A DNA stretch of 64,000 nt. Origin: Harmothoe impar. Its lineage: Eukaryota > Annelida > Polychaeta > Phyllodocida > Polynoidae. Positions 49,101 to 59,639 of this stretch are shown one piece after another. A program made the translations under genes and the position numbers. The DNA lies in the NCBI GenBank assembly GCA_947462335.1, contig OX381704.1:23328442-23392441 (forward strand), in the 5' to 3' direction. Under the pieces are notes generated by a model. The model was not told where the DNA came from and made no database searches. It saw nothing but the letters and a program-made list of their open reading frames with translations. Numbering within the stretch: position 1 is the stretch's first letter; the number at the start of each line of letters is the position of its first letter.

Positions 49101-49150
49101 ATGGATAGAAATAATCATGTCCCTAACGTCCTACCCCATGTGTGTTACAG

Positions 49151-49312
49151 AAAGCCAGAGAAGGGCATCAAGTACCTGATAGAGAGGCGCTTTGTGGAGA
49201 ACAGACCTACTGCCGTAGCTAAATTCCTCATCTCTCGGAAAGGACTCAGCAAGCAGATGATCGGCGAGTTCCTTGGAAACCTGCAAAAACAGTTCAATAA
49301 TGAAACTCTCAT
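49151..49312 (+). CDS. IQSEC: IQSEC exon: start of Sec7 domain
   Basis: Acceptor TGTGTGTTACAG at 49150, donor AT/GTAAGT after 49312. The first base completes the Lys codon begun in the previous exon. The product begins [20 protein letters not shown] and includes [20 protein letters not shown], the N-terminal helices of the Sec7 fold as in BRAG proteins (family form KPEKGIxYLIERGF and [11 protein letters not shown]). The last two bases start a codon completed at 49705. A TTAA-flanked MITE ends only about 50 bp upstream of the acceptor. Confidence 0.95.
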
Positions 49313-49704
49313 GTAAGTAATCTGCCCCCGTCTGTGGGGATAAACTGTTGGGTTATAATCCTATTGGGCGGCATTTTAACGATCAATATAGGCACAAAGG
49401 CATTGATTTAATCTTCATTGCGTTTGGAAGTCTGAAATACTCAATATGTTCCATCCATCAGGATTAAGTCTTTAATTAATTTGTTATGTATGTTTTACTT
49501 GGACCGGAATTCCATATAGCACGCAGCATGTGTGGTATCATAGGACAACGTGATACTTTGTCTCCTTATGAAAAACAAGGTGTATAAATAATAACTGCGC
49601 TACGTGCGTAGGAGTAGCAATGCGAATGAGCGGATATTGTTGATAAAGCAGTATTATGAACATATATTATCAACAACATATTTAATGTTTGCCTTGTTTT
49701 GCAG

Positions 49705-49819
49705 CTATTTTGCTGAGGACATCGACCTCTCCGGACTACAAGTAGATATGGCTTTAAGAAAGTTCCAGTCCTTCTTCAGAATGCCCGGTGAGGCACAGAA
49801 AATCGAACGTCTAATGGAG
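49705..49819 (+). CDS. IQSEC: IQSEC exon: Sec7 catalytic motif 1
   Basis: Acceptor CCTTGTTTTGCAG at 49704, donor GAG/GTAGAT after 49819. It encodes FAEDIDLSGLQVDMALRKFQ followed by the invariant Sec7 loop RMPGEAQKIERLME. The Glu of PGEAQ (49790-49792, about residue 1076) is the catalytic glutamic finger that displaces Mg2+ and the GDP phosphate from Arf. The residue is intact, so exchange activity is expected. Phase closes cleanly for the next exon. Confidence 0.95.
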
Positions 49820-50246
49820 GTAGATATTCTTCTATTGTTAATGTTACATTGAACCTACGGTATTTGGTCAATGTTGGAATATACACAATCTTGTTAATAA
49901 GTATACAATACGTGTCAGTACAGTAAATATAACCAAGAATACAATGCTAAGAAGGTTTCATGTCATGTTTCAAATAGCCTCCTCTTCAAAGCGAACCATC
50001 TCCTTCATATGGCTTTGGGAGTAATAATCAATACTCAAAAGCTACCTTCTGCAAGCAAAATCTAGCAATAGTTGCAGCATACACTACAGTTAACTACCTA
50101 CCCTTCATCTCAGTTCTACTAGATTTAGTACAGTGACACTGAGGCCATTATAATGCAAACAGAGGCTCTGGTTTCCTAGCCAACTGTGGTGTAAATTTAC
50201 CATAAAAATAACACTATTCATTAACAACTCTCTTCTCCCATTGCAG

Positions 50247-50561
50247 GCGTTTGCAGAGCGGTACTACCTGTGCAACCCAGACCAGGTGAAGAAGTTCCGC
50301 AGTGCAGACACAGTCTTCCTGCTGGCCTTTGCCATCATCATGCTCAACACCGACCTCCACAACCAGAGCATCAAACCTGAACGCAAGATGAAGCCCGAAG
50401 ACTTCATCAAGAATCTGCGCGGCATTGACGACGGAGACGACATCGATCCCGACATGCTGCAGGGCATCTACGACAGGATCATGCTGACCGAGTTCCGGCC
50501 CGGCACCGATCACGTGTCTCAGGTTATGAAGGTCGAATCCATGATAGTCGGCAAGAAACCG
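50247..50561 (+). CDS. IQSEC: IQSEC exon: Sec7 motif 2 and C-terminal Sec7 helices
   Basis: Exactly 105 codons, acceptor CTTCTCCCATTGCAG at 50246, donor CCG/GTATGT after 50561. Contains [18 protein letters not shown], the hydrophobic-groove motif 2 that contacts the Arf switch regions, then [20 protein letters not shown] and [10 protein letters not shown], the linker characteristic of BRAG proteins that leads into the PH domain. No internal stops or frame problems. Confidence 0.96.
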
Positions 50562-50873
50562 GTATGTATACTTAGGGTATAATATATTTCAATAAGCGCC
50601 AGGGTGCATATGGACACCAAAACAGTATGTCATGATTGTAGAAAAAAATGTAAAAAAAACTGTGTACTTACATATAAATGGATGGTTGTAATTGATTTTA
50701 TCTACATTTGTAAAGCAATGCTACCATGTAAAATGTAAAAAACTCCTTTGGAATATACAGGTTTCAAATATTCAAATGACATATCTTTTACAAATTGACC
50801 TTCTACTGCTCTTAAAGTTGGATTCATCGTGTGTCCTCTGCCATATGTTAATGTTATGTAGGGTTGTTTACAG

Positions 50874-50999
50874 CAACTGTCTCTGCCTCACCGACGTCTG
50901 GTCTGCTACTGTCGGCTATATGAAGTAAACGACCCCAACAAACGGGAGAAACTAGGACTCCACCAACGTGAAGTCTTCCTATTTAACGACGTTATATTG
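50874..50999 (+). CDS. IQSEC: IQSEC exon: PH domain, first strands
   Basis: 42 codons, acceptor GGGTTGTTTACAG at 50873, donor TTG/GTACGT after 50999. Product [20 protein letters not shown] then [15 protein letters not shown] matches the BRAG PH domain, which binds phosphoinositides and positions the Sec7 domain at membranes. Compared with vertebrate IQSEC1 as I recall it, the short GSLHHG-type loop before LPHRR is absent, as I recall for the fly homologue Schizo; a missed microexon in 50562-50873 is possible but not needed for frame. Confidence 0.94.
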
Positions 51000-51246
51000 G
51001 TACGTAGTTCTTGCTATGCTGTCTCAATTATCTAAAATTTAGTCTTAATATGAAATGAAGAATCGAGATATAATGTTCTTAAGAATAGTCTGATTTCCTT
51101 TTGTATCCAACTTCTTAGTTTAGGCCTCATGACTATAATTGTATAGGGAATGGAAACACCACAGTTTAAATGAAAACAATGTTATAGAGAGAAAGGTCGA
51201 AACATTGACGAACAACTTTTAATGGGATTTCAACTCTTACTTACAG

Positions 51247-51349
51247 ATAACGAAAATCTTCAGCAAGAAAAAGTCTCAGGGGATTTCCTACAGCTTCCGC
51301 CAATCGTTTAGCCTAGGCGGCATGCAAGTCTACCTCTTTGAAACACCAC
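51247..51349 (+). CDS. IQSEC: IQSEC exon: PH domain, middle strands
   Basis: Acceptor ACTCTTACTTACAG at 51246, donor CAC/GTAAGT after 51349. Encodes ITKIFSKKKSQGISYSFRQS followed by FSLGGMQVYLFETP, the KIFxKKK and SYSFRQSFSL signature of BRAG PH domains. The basic KKK loop is a plausible phosphoinositide contact. One base is left over and is completed by the next exon. Confidence 0.94.
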
Positions 51350-51590
51350 GTAAGTATCTTACATATTACTGGGTAATAGTAGTATATGTAACTCAATATA
51401 TTTAAAATCAATTACTAAAGTATAATTTCCTCCCTTGAGTATTTACCTATGATTTAAAAGATGACAATAAAAAACGGGATCCACCGTCAATTGTTATAAA
51501 TGACAGAAGTGTTATTTATGGTAATAGCATTATTTAATCAGGAAGACTAGACTCAAGAAATTTACCAATGTTACTGCTTTGTTTGTACAG

Positions 51591-51712
51591 ATTACCAGCA
51601 TGGTATCCGGCTTACGACAAACATTGATGGGAAGGTGCTTATCACGTTTAATGCACGCAACGAGCACGACCGATCGAAGTTTGTCGAAGATCTGAAGGAA
51701 GCCATATTGGAG
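51591..51712 (+). CDS. IQSEC: IQSEC exon: PH domain, last strand and C-terminal helix
   Basis: Acceptor GCTTTGTTTGTACAG at 51590, donor GAG/GTAAGA after 51712. Encodes YQHGIRLTTNIDGKVLITFN then ARNEHDRSKFVEDLKEAILE, the terminal amphipathic helix of the PH domain (family form ITFNAxNxxDRxKFxxDLxES). Frame joins both neighbours. Confidence 0.94.
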
Positions 51713-51944
51713 GTAAGAATACTTTGAGAGACAATTTAAATAGGAAAATAGTTCATGTCTTAAAAGCAACAATTTGATGCATTGAATACATGTACTAACC
51801 ATTTAGTAGAACCTTTCTATGAATCATATTGATGGGATGTCTTTGAAAGTGGAAACTATATCACCCTTTGCAGGTTAAACTTAGATTGAATTTTTCTACC
51901 TCAGCTAAGAAGTCGGACTAAACCCTTTTCCTTTGTTATAACAG

Positions 51945-52158
51945 ATGAATGAGATGGAAGCGCTCCGGATAGAGGAGGAGCTTCAGAAGCAGAAAGTGGG
52001 CAACCAACACCACGGTTACAACCGTCACAGCAAGGACTCGGGGATGGTCGACATTGAGCTGCTCAAACCGACCGACCCCGGCACCAACAGGCTCTCGGCA
52101 CCCGAATGTGGAATGAAGAAGACAACCTTATCTAACTCACTCATTGACCTCTCTGATG
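51945..52158 (+). CDS. IQSEC: IQSEC exon: post-PH helix and tail
   Basis: Acceptor CTTTGTTATAACAG at 51944, donor GATG/GTAAGT after 52158. Starts MNEMEALRIEEELQKQK, the charged helix that follows the PH domain in IQSEC proteins, then a Ser/Thr-rich tail ending TTLSNSLIDLSD. The ALSSSLRDLS-like end is a family feature. It leaves one base of a codon completed by Ala in the next exon. Confidence 0.92.
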
Positions 52159-52418
52159 GTAAGTGGACTGGGCATTTTTAAGAATTGAGCTGTATTTGTC
52201 ATAATGTGAGGATCAGACTGTGCCAATACTATAGGATTTGTTGAGAGGTTGTAGACAGAGGTTGTAGCCTCTAATACTGATTTTCTGGTTACAAATATTT
52301 AGCAGGCCCTAGTATATATTTTGGCCTGAATAATAGTAAATGAAGTAGGGTTGGCCAAATTAATGTGATTTTAAGCTTTATGAAGACCCTGTTGCTAATG
52401 TTGCCTTTGTTGTTGCAG

Positions 52419-52642
52419 CAGCATTGCGGAGAGGCAGCGGTGGCTCGCTGGACAGCGGCATGGCCTCAACTAGCTCAGGGAGCACAGGCAGCCACGAGGA
52501 TGGCATGCAGGCCAAGGGCCTCAGCAAAAACACATCATCATCATCCCGCTTTGGTGGACTCTTTGGCAAGAAGTCCAAATCCACAGCGGGCACCTCCAAG
52601 ACTTCGCTGAAAAATGTAACAGCGGATAGCTCAGAGGTATGA
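52419..52642 (+). CDS. IQSEC: IQSEC terminal coding exon with PDZ-ligand end
   Basis: Follows acceptor TTTGTTGTTGCAG at 52418; a second AG three bases on makes a NAGNAG pair. Encodes LRRGSGGSLDSGMAS (RRGSxGSLxS is shared with vertebrate IQSEC tails), a Ser run, GGLFGKKSK and a basic segment, ending SSEV then TGA at 52640-52642. The S-x-V end fits a class I PDZ ligand, in line with synaptic scaffold binding known for some IQSEC proteins. GAG/GTATGA after 52636 could also act as a donor and replace this C terminus with a downstream exon. Confidence 0.85.
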
Positions 52643-52704
52643 TGAGCCAAGAGACAGGCAGCTCAAAAACAGCAAAACAGAGGAGGGAAGGTCCTGACAT
52701 GTCC

Positions 52705-52810
52705 TGGCTGATCTGATTGGTTCCTTTTCTTGGCTGATCTGATTGGTTCCTGAGATGTCTTGGCTGATCTGATTGGTTCCTGAGATGTCTTGGCTGAACT
52801 GATTGGCTCC
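52705..52810. repeat. Four-copy tandem repeat in the 3'UTR
   Basis: Unit TGGCTGATCTGATTGGTTCC starts at 52705, 52731, 52761 and 52791, with spacings of 26, 30 and 30. The last copy has two mismatches. Each unit carries ATTGG, the reverse of a CCAAT box. Confidence 0.9.
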
Positions 52811-53084
52811 CTGAGGCAGTAGAGGAATGTGTCCATTGGTGACAGCATGGATGACATCGGTCCCAGAGTCTGGCGGACCTTCCCGGGAGGAGGGTCGTGT
52901 GGCAATGTGCAATACGGTCAATACCGTGGTTAGCGTAGAAAGGCAAATCAATCTGCACTGTGATGTGACAGTCACAGAGGATGGACAGTAACCTCACTCA
53001 TGTGTGACCTGGGAAATCCCTTCCCAACCCCTGGTGGTCACAGGATGAGGTGATGGTATCTTGGGAGGCAACAAACCCCCACAG

Positions 53085-53276
53085 GAGGAGGTTGTCAGGA
53101 TTATACGTAACAAGATGGATTACTCCCGCCCTACCTCCTTCATTGGGCTTGGCAATTTCTACTGCAAAAATCTCACACTGACTTCGGAGTCCGAGTTAGG
53201 TGGGGCGGCTGCAACTGAAGACTGTCAATTGTGTAAATCGACTCGTGGAATCACAGCTGTGTACATTTGTAAATAA
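53085..53276 (+). CDS. Possible alternative IQSEC last exon
   Basis: After an acceptor-like ACAAACCCCCACAG at 53084 there is an open frame of 63 codons and a stop. It joins in phase to the weak donor GAG/GTATGA at 52636. It begins EEVVRIIRNKMDYSRP. I recognise no homology, so this may be chance within the 3'UTR. Confidence 0.2.
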   Translation, partial: EEVVRIIRNKMDYSRPTSFIGLGNFYCKNLTLTSESELGGAAATEDCQLCKSTRGITAVYICK

Positions 53277-54598
53277 TATATCACCCAGACCATCTCCCTT
53301 AATCAAATTAAGAGTGTACTGATAATATTATCATAATGGAGGCAAGTTGGAGTGTACAATATATATTGCTATGGAAGGCCCTGCCAGCAGCCCCATGCCG
53401 CCGCTCGGCCTGCCACAGCCGCCACTCAACATTAACATGGCGCCCGGCAGCCGAAACTATTAATCATCAAAGACTTAGTGCTAAACTCTGAAAAGACACC
53501 TCAACCTAAAAGTCTGACTGTTTTGTCTGTTGAGTTTTATGCACGTAGCTCAACATTTCCTTAGGTTTACAGCACTAATGTCTTCTAGTATGCCAACAAC
53601 AGGGTTGGGAGCCCTAGAGGTGGTGTCCCCTAGTGGCATATAACAGAACCTGACCGATGGTGCTGCCACCTTCCAGTGACCCTGTCAACAAGTATCCCTC
53701 TATTTTTAGTGACGCACTAGTCAGATGTTGCTGTGAAGCCACCTTCGCTGTTATTATTCCTGTATTTTTATGTCGATGGGAATGTGGACTGTCAATTGTC
53801 ATATCTATGTCATCTCGTGTATAGCTGTCTGCGTGGTCGAACTTGTCTTCAGCACCGGGGCGAGAACTTTTTGACCTTTTAGGATGTGAAGTATACTCTT
53901 CCTATACCAGTGTTGACTACAACTGACTTTATATAATTCCTGGTTGGTGGAGACTATCCTATCCATTGTCATAAAGGGTTGTTTAGAGCTATGTTATACA
54001 TAGCCTATACTTTGTGGGATATGCAGGTCATTTTGTTGATATAATATCTTCAACCATCAAATATGAATTTCATTTGTTGAAGAAATGTGCGAAAACAAAT
54101 CTTGTATAATAGACTAAAATGAAAAACATAATTATATAAACCCACTGTTTGAATAGTGTACATACAGTTAAAGATTCTGATAGATATTTATTCCCAGGGA
54201 TATACTTTTCCTAGTTGATTTGGAGAAAAGAAAATTGTGTTCAACCTGTCTTTGGTATAATAAGTTGTCGCCGGTATGTACTACTTCAGCCAATCAGAAT
54301 GAACATACCTGGCATCCCAAATATCGTGACGTCTTGATTTATGTGCTCCAGACTTGGTGACATGGGACTTTTTGGTGTCTACCACTGAAGGGGACTCCAA
54401 CCTAGGTAGACTGTATTTGTGTCTGAATGTTTGTGTATAACAGTGACACGGTATATACTTAATTCTGTACATTACTACCACAACAAGTGGCCATTTTGTA
54501 AAGACAATGGCTTTATTAATGATAATAACATGTAAATAGATGAAATTGTGTGTGTCTGTCCCCGACAGAATGTCTGTCAGGTCTGAATGTTGTTATGA

Positions 54599-54640
54599 AA
54601 TAAATTGGACCAAGCCTATATGTCAGGTTGATGAAATAAA
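54599..54640 (+). terminator. Twin polyadenylation signals
   Basis: AATAAA at 54599-54604 and again at 54635-54640, followed by an A-rich stretch near 54648. They lie about 2 kb past the IQSEC stop codon in the right orientation, giving a probable cleavage site near 54655. Confidence 0.65.
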
Positions 54641-54655
54641 ATCTTACAAAAAATT

Positions 54656-56914
54656 ATAATTTAAGTTCATTTTGAACACTGACCCAGGACTATGAGATTG
54701 TACTAATGTTATTGCTCGTGGCATTTGTTTCGGTTTAGTTGTACTCAGAAAAAGTCTATTTAGCCAGTATACCTCGCAAAATCAATATCGTTATTTGCTC
54801 AACTATTCTCCTTTCTTCTTGCATGCAAGTATAAATAGGCTCTGAATTTGTTTCAAGATTTCGTTATTCAGAGTGAATTGAGTAAAATGGCCAAATTGTT
54901 AGAGGGGATGTCAACATTATATCAAATGTTACAAGCACAAATATTACATTTTAAACAGGGATTAGAATATTGCTCAAAGAAATACAAATTATCAGGGAGA
55001 AAATAATATCAAATTATATTGCTCCTATGAGGACAATTTTTATCGTCAATTGTATCACTGCTGACATCTTTCAATCGGAATTTGGTATAGTTGTTGCAAA
55101 GATCACTTTTAATTCAAATTCAATCTGCCTAATGATTGGTTTCTGTTTTGTGTCTGTAAATGAGTGTAAATCAGGATGAAATGTCTGTTGTGTGAATGCC
55201 CCTCTGTTGCTGGATTATAAGTTAACTATATTTATTTTATTTTGTGTCAAGTTATCGCATAATGCTTCGGTACTCTAGTTGCTTTCTGTGAACACAGCAA
55301 TAAACAGGTACCCAGTGGTCAAACGAATTTTACTTGTCTTCTTTGTTTCTAATGCATCTACATACTTGTACATGGATATAAACATTATCAGCCACCTATT
55401 CATACTCATGGCCTGATTGATCCCAAATTCCGAGCCCAGCCATGGTATAACCATAAGATTAACTAAAAGCTCAATTGTACATAATGTGATTACATTTATC
55501 GAGAACATGTCTGATCATCAGACATACCAACTCTCGCGTATAGGCCTAACTCGCTCATATAGCGCACCCCTAACTTCGATAAATTCTGTAAGCCTCACAG
55601 CGGGTCGGAGTTTAGTACTGTATAGTATGATATAAAAATCTTCGTATAAGCCGCACCCAATATAGGCATATTTGGTATCAAATTAAAGCTGTCTGACTCG
55701 CATACAAGCTGCAGCTTCTATACAAGAATTTACGGTACTCACTTTAAAGCTGCCATACTACCTCAGATATATAGAAAGTTCACTTTCTGCATATTTATAA
55801 AGGGTCTCCTTAGTGCAGTGTACTGGCAAGATCCCAATCAAATTTGTGGCTGTTAACTGTGCTAAATTCAAAGATAAAGATCAGAAAAAATAGAATGCTT
55901 CCAGCATTCTATTCAGCACTTAATTATATCAACAAGTTGGCGCCATCTGCAGTGTTACACTAGGAAATAGTAGACTCTGTTGGTAAGATCAGCGATGCAA
56001 GACTTGCAGCTAGCAGTCCACTCAGTGCTGCCACCTGATGTCATTTTTTAACACTAACTTATCAAAGCCCACCAGAATATAAACAGTAGCTGGAATTAGA
56101 GTCTTGTTTTGCACATATTAAGAATCTCCTATCAAAATAAATGACAGATTATAATAGGGAGAGGGTTATACAATCATCTGAGATACAAATGAAGATAATA
56201 TAGGTTTGAGTGTGCCAAGTAGTATAGCAGCTTTAAAGATTCACTACCAGCTAATTTTAAGTGATTTTTTTCCATTATGTTTGCATATACCATGTGCCTG
56301 TAAGTCTATATGGGGAATTTGGAGTCTGTTATTTCTCTTTTTAATCTGTGGATACGACCATAATAGTATCCAAAATAAATATTAAAGTGAGTGCCGACAC
56401 TTATCAAAACCAGTATGGGGTGTATTTAAAACGGACGGGTGAGATAGAGCATTATTTGGGGTTGCTGTATTCACCATGGAATAATTTATATTGGTTACCC
56501 ATGCAACGTTCCAAAACGAACTGTGCTTATTAATACTGCCAGTGGCCATGCTCGGGCGACATAGTGGCCACCTAGTGGGTACTGGTACAACCAAGAGGGA
56601 ACACAGGAGCTCACCCTGCAGGGGTGGCGGCCAACTACAGATGGGGGGGGGGGCACTGCATCCACTCCCTATATCCACTCCCGGGCCTCCAATACATTCA
56701 GCAAAATTCATTTTTCCATCTAATTCTAGTAACGAATAAACCTCACCCAGGTTAAGCTGCAGAGAGGTACACTTCAACATGGGGCCAAGGGGCTGAGTAC
56801 AGGATGTACAACGTGAATATCTATATCGTGCTGGTCTTATATCAGCTTTAGGTTGTGGATCTGATAATTGTCATATCTTTGGGTATGATCTATAAGTCCA
56901 TTAACTTTGTGTAC
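54656..56914. other. Intergenic AT-rich sequence
   Basis: Downstream of the IQSEC polyadenylation signals. Apart from the decayed element near 55.6 kb and a G run at about 56643-56653 I see only short frames. Confidence 0.45.
55540..55737. mobile_element. Decayed element with GCGCACCCC/GCGGC ends
   Basis: Phrases TATAGCGCACCCCTAACTTC, CGTATAAGCCGCACCC and ATACAAGAATTTACGGTAC recall a common animal MITE type (end sequence like TTATACACGAAAATACGGTA). Ends are too diverged to place. Confidence 0.35.
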
Positions 56915-57067
56915 TCTGAACAACAACAGAACACAGCCATTACCAAGACAAGAAGTGGTGCTTCACGGACGTCTGGCCTTTATTTACATTGCGAGGACTG
57001 ACCAAACGATCACAGTGTACTGACGCTTTCCCGCGCTGCTCGCTACCTGAGTAGCGCCAATATGACA
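56915..57067 (-). mobile_element. Probable LTR of the Gypsy-type retroelement
   Basis: On the minus strand a purine-rich tract CCTTAGGGGAAAGG (57068-57081) is followed by TGTCATATTGGCGCTACTCA at 57067, and AATAAA lies about 85 bp further on. This is the polypurine-tract/LTR layout. The far edge is approximate and no partner LTR was found in the window. Confidence 0.5.
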
Positions 57068-57288
57068 CCTTTCCCCTAAGGAAATAAACACAATCATATA
57101 CCTGTCAGGATAAATGGGTTTGTTGTTATATGATACAATAAGATATGAAACTTTATGAGCACAATATGACATATGATATATACCATTAATTTTTAGGCAA
57201 TATTCATAAACATAAACATGGTAGTTATAACATGAACAAACTTTAAAGTCCATAAGCCATACTGGGATTTTGTTCTCTCGGAATCAGT

Positions 57289-59621
57289 CTAGTTCATGTC
57301 CATACCTGGCGGATTACCAGACTCGATAGGGTTCTCCCTTATCGGAACCGTATTAGGCTGTTCGACCGGTTCCTGTCTAGGCGGAACTGGAGGAATGGCA
57401 GAGTCCTCAATAACATATGACTGTTTCTGTGGGACATCATCCCCTTCCTCAAGATATGACTGCAGAGACTCGTGTCTCCAGGTCTGATCAGTTCCTGTAA
57501 ATAAACTAGCACATGGCTCCTGATCTTGGAACAACAGTTTGTGCTGAAATGGGTTATGGTGTTGCCTCTTTCACAACTGACAACTCACCGTCTGTTATGG
57601 GCCATGAAGACTGTGGATCTACACAGGGTACATCTTCATCAATACAGTCTCATAATCTTGTGTTGCATGTGGCAATGTGTCCGAGATCATACAATTTTCC
57701 TTTGAGACACACAAAGATACAAGGTCCATCTTTACACTTGGGCAATGACCCAAAAAATAAACTGGGTTTACATCATCTTTGACCACATGAACAGTAAATC
57801 TGTATACTCTACCCTTGTACCTGGTTCGAGAAATAAAAGTCCCAATATCTGTGAGAATACCATTAGGGCATCTTAACACTGCATCACTAGCATCCAACTT
57901 TGGTTTTGTCTCTATTCCATACACACAGTCCTATTGACATCAAGACTCACAGACCCCTGAGGTTCATTGTGGTCCTCACACCATATCTCATACTGTTCAT
58001 CGTAATCTTGCTGCTGTTCGTCATAGTCCTGGTGCTGTTCATGTTCAGCAAATATATTGCCCAAAAAATATTCCACTTGTTCGACACTCTCCTGGGCAAC
58101 CTCATGTACACGAGGCTTTCTTGAATAGTCAGGATGCTTCCTACTATCATATGCTTTCTTGCAACACATGATCTCAAAGTGTCCAATGTTACCACAGTAC
58201 CGGCAATTTGCTGACATTGCTGGGCACTGTCTATGTTGCTGATCCCACCAATGATCACATCTGGTGCACTTTCCGTTAACTCAACCATTACCATAACCAT
58301 CCTGATTATAACTTACACCACCACTTGCTTTCCACTGTCTCTCATGATGCACCACATCCAAACTGCGACCTGGGTCATTATCATCTCTGACCATCTCACA
58401 ATTATGTGCTCTCTCGATGGTGTAAGCCAAAGTGAGATCTGTTTTCAGCTGTAGTTCCATGGATACAATCTTTATTCCTCATACCGATAACCAATTGATC
58501 TCTAATCTTCTCTGGTTTTTCCTTAAATGAGCAGTTCTATGCTAACTCTATCAAAGTCCTATAGAATGCTTCTACGGAGTCACCGGCTTTCTGCTCACAA
58601 TGCCTGACGTTGATGTCTGAATTACGTTTTACTACCTCATTCAGACGTAAATTAGCGTAGTAAATCTACGTCAAAATACGTATTTCCGACGTAAATGTCT
58701 TAGTGCCAGCACTATCAAGTATGGAAATAATCGTACAACACCTGGGGAATTCTACCGCATTCAAAGCAGTAGACTCTTTATGATTATGAATTTAATTTTA
58801 TGGGAATTAGCAAGAAATCATTAAACATTCATATGTGGGAGAATAGATTAAGATTTGCATGTAATATTTATGCATAAGGGCAGTTTACTAATTGAACCCC
58901 ACATTGGTGGAAATGAAATAAATACAAAGGCCTCAGTGCAGCCACAACCTAGCAGGTATATAACATGTATAGATCAGGGGATACTGTGCCTACCGGGCTG
59001 TTCCAACAGAGCAATGATCACATTGACCAAGTATAATACAAGATGAAATATAACCAATATAAAATCAAAACCAATACTAATGTAGCTCTTTTATTTACAT
59101 TTGGGTGACTTAAAACGTGATTATCTATGTCCTATTATGTGCTTTTGCTACGTTTATTTACGTTCAAATGAGGTAAAATAACGTAATTTATCCATCGTAA
59201 CTAAACCTTCTGAAATTACATAGTTAGGTCCTAAAACTAACGTAAATTTACGTCTGCTCTACGTAATTGTGTTTAGAGGGAAGTAGTCATCAAATTTCTT
59301 GACAACAACATCAAACGATTTTTGGTCTTCAGCTCACAGTGCAAAACTGTTGAAGATCTTTTCAGCCTCTCTCCCCATACAGTACACAAGGGAGTTTACC
59401 TGTATCTCTCCATCCTCCTTGTTGAGTTTCTCACAAACCCTATACCTATTGTATCTCTGTTTCCACTCAGCCCATTCACCAGGCTTCTCAAAATCCATCT
59501 CACTGGGTGTATTGTACTTAGGCATGACTGTGATGTGAAGACTGACACTTGAATCTGATGGACTTGTCCAATGACAATGATGAAACTGACAGTGGCACTG
59601 ACTGTACCTACTTAATTTCAC
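57289..59621 (-). pseudogene. Decayed Ty3/Gypsy-type gag-pol, internally deleted
   Basis: Minus-strand remnant. At 59621-59285 is the gag N-terminal part, recognised by PGEWAEWKQRYNRYR and YCMGREAEKIF, typical of Mag/K02A2.6-like gags. The frame is interrupted by an inserted element and resumes near 58640. It then carries a stop near 58540, a frame change near 58460, and the zinc knuckle CRYCGNIGHFEIMC (CX2CX4HX4C) at 58217-57912. At 57924-57619 comes the C-terminal half of an aspartic protease without the DTG active-site region. Reverse transcriptase, RNase H and integrase are missing; a short segment at 57534-57289 may be the polyprotein tail. Not functional. Described only as a genomic relic. 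Confidence 0.75.
58642..59271. mobile_element. ACGTAAAT terminal-repeat element inserted in gag
   Basis: CAGACGTAAATT at 58642 faces AATTTACGTCTG ending at 59256, inside about 630 bp that interrupt the gag frame. About 15 extra bases lie beyond the right repeat before gag similarity resumes. Both ends are rich in ACGTAAAT. No clear target duplication. Confidence 0.65.
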
Positions 59622-59639
59622 TTGACTTGAATGTGGCTT

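Larger units (their letters stand above)
10295..54655 (+). other. IQSEC: Inferred IQSEC/BRAG gene span
   Basis: Transcription unit inferred from same-strand exons. The secure part is 45186-52642, nine coding exons, followed by a 3'UTR to about 54655. The 10.3-kb exon is joined by inference: its donor leaves two bases of a codon and the acceptor at 45185 supplies the third. With it the coding exons sum to 4359 nt (1452 codons plus stop). Order of parts: low-complexity N terminus, IQ motif near residue 427, His and Gln tracts near residues 680-860, Sec7 domain about 985-1175, PH domain about 1195-1310, Ser-rich tail. Family members load GTP on Arf6 and related Arf GTPases at membranes and synapses and bind calmodulin through the IQ motif. 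Upstream exons encoding the N-terminal coiled coil of vertebrate IQSEC proteins were not seen and may lie outside the window. Confidence 0.75.
52643..54655 (+). other. IQSEC 3'UTR
   Basis: AT-rich sequence after the TGA with no convincing long frame, ending at two AATAAA signals. It holds a four-copy CCAAT-like repeat at 52705-52810 and a small GC-rich frame at 53371-53463. No splice acceptor is compelling, but the one at 53084 leaves an alternative terminal exon possible. Confidence 0.65.

Noticed and set aside
57289..57534. Independent gene for an 81-residue minus-strand protein
   Set aside because: Position between the protease relic and the probable LTR makes it more likely the tail of the retroelement polyprotein.
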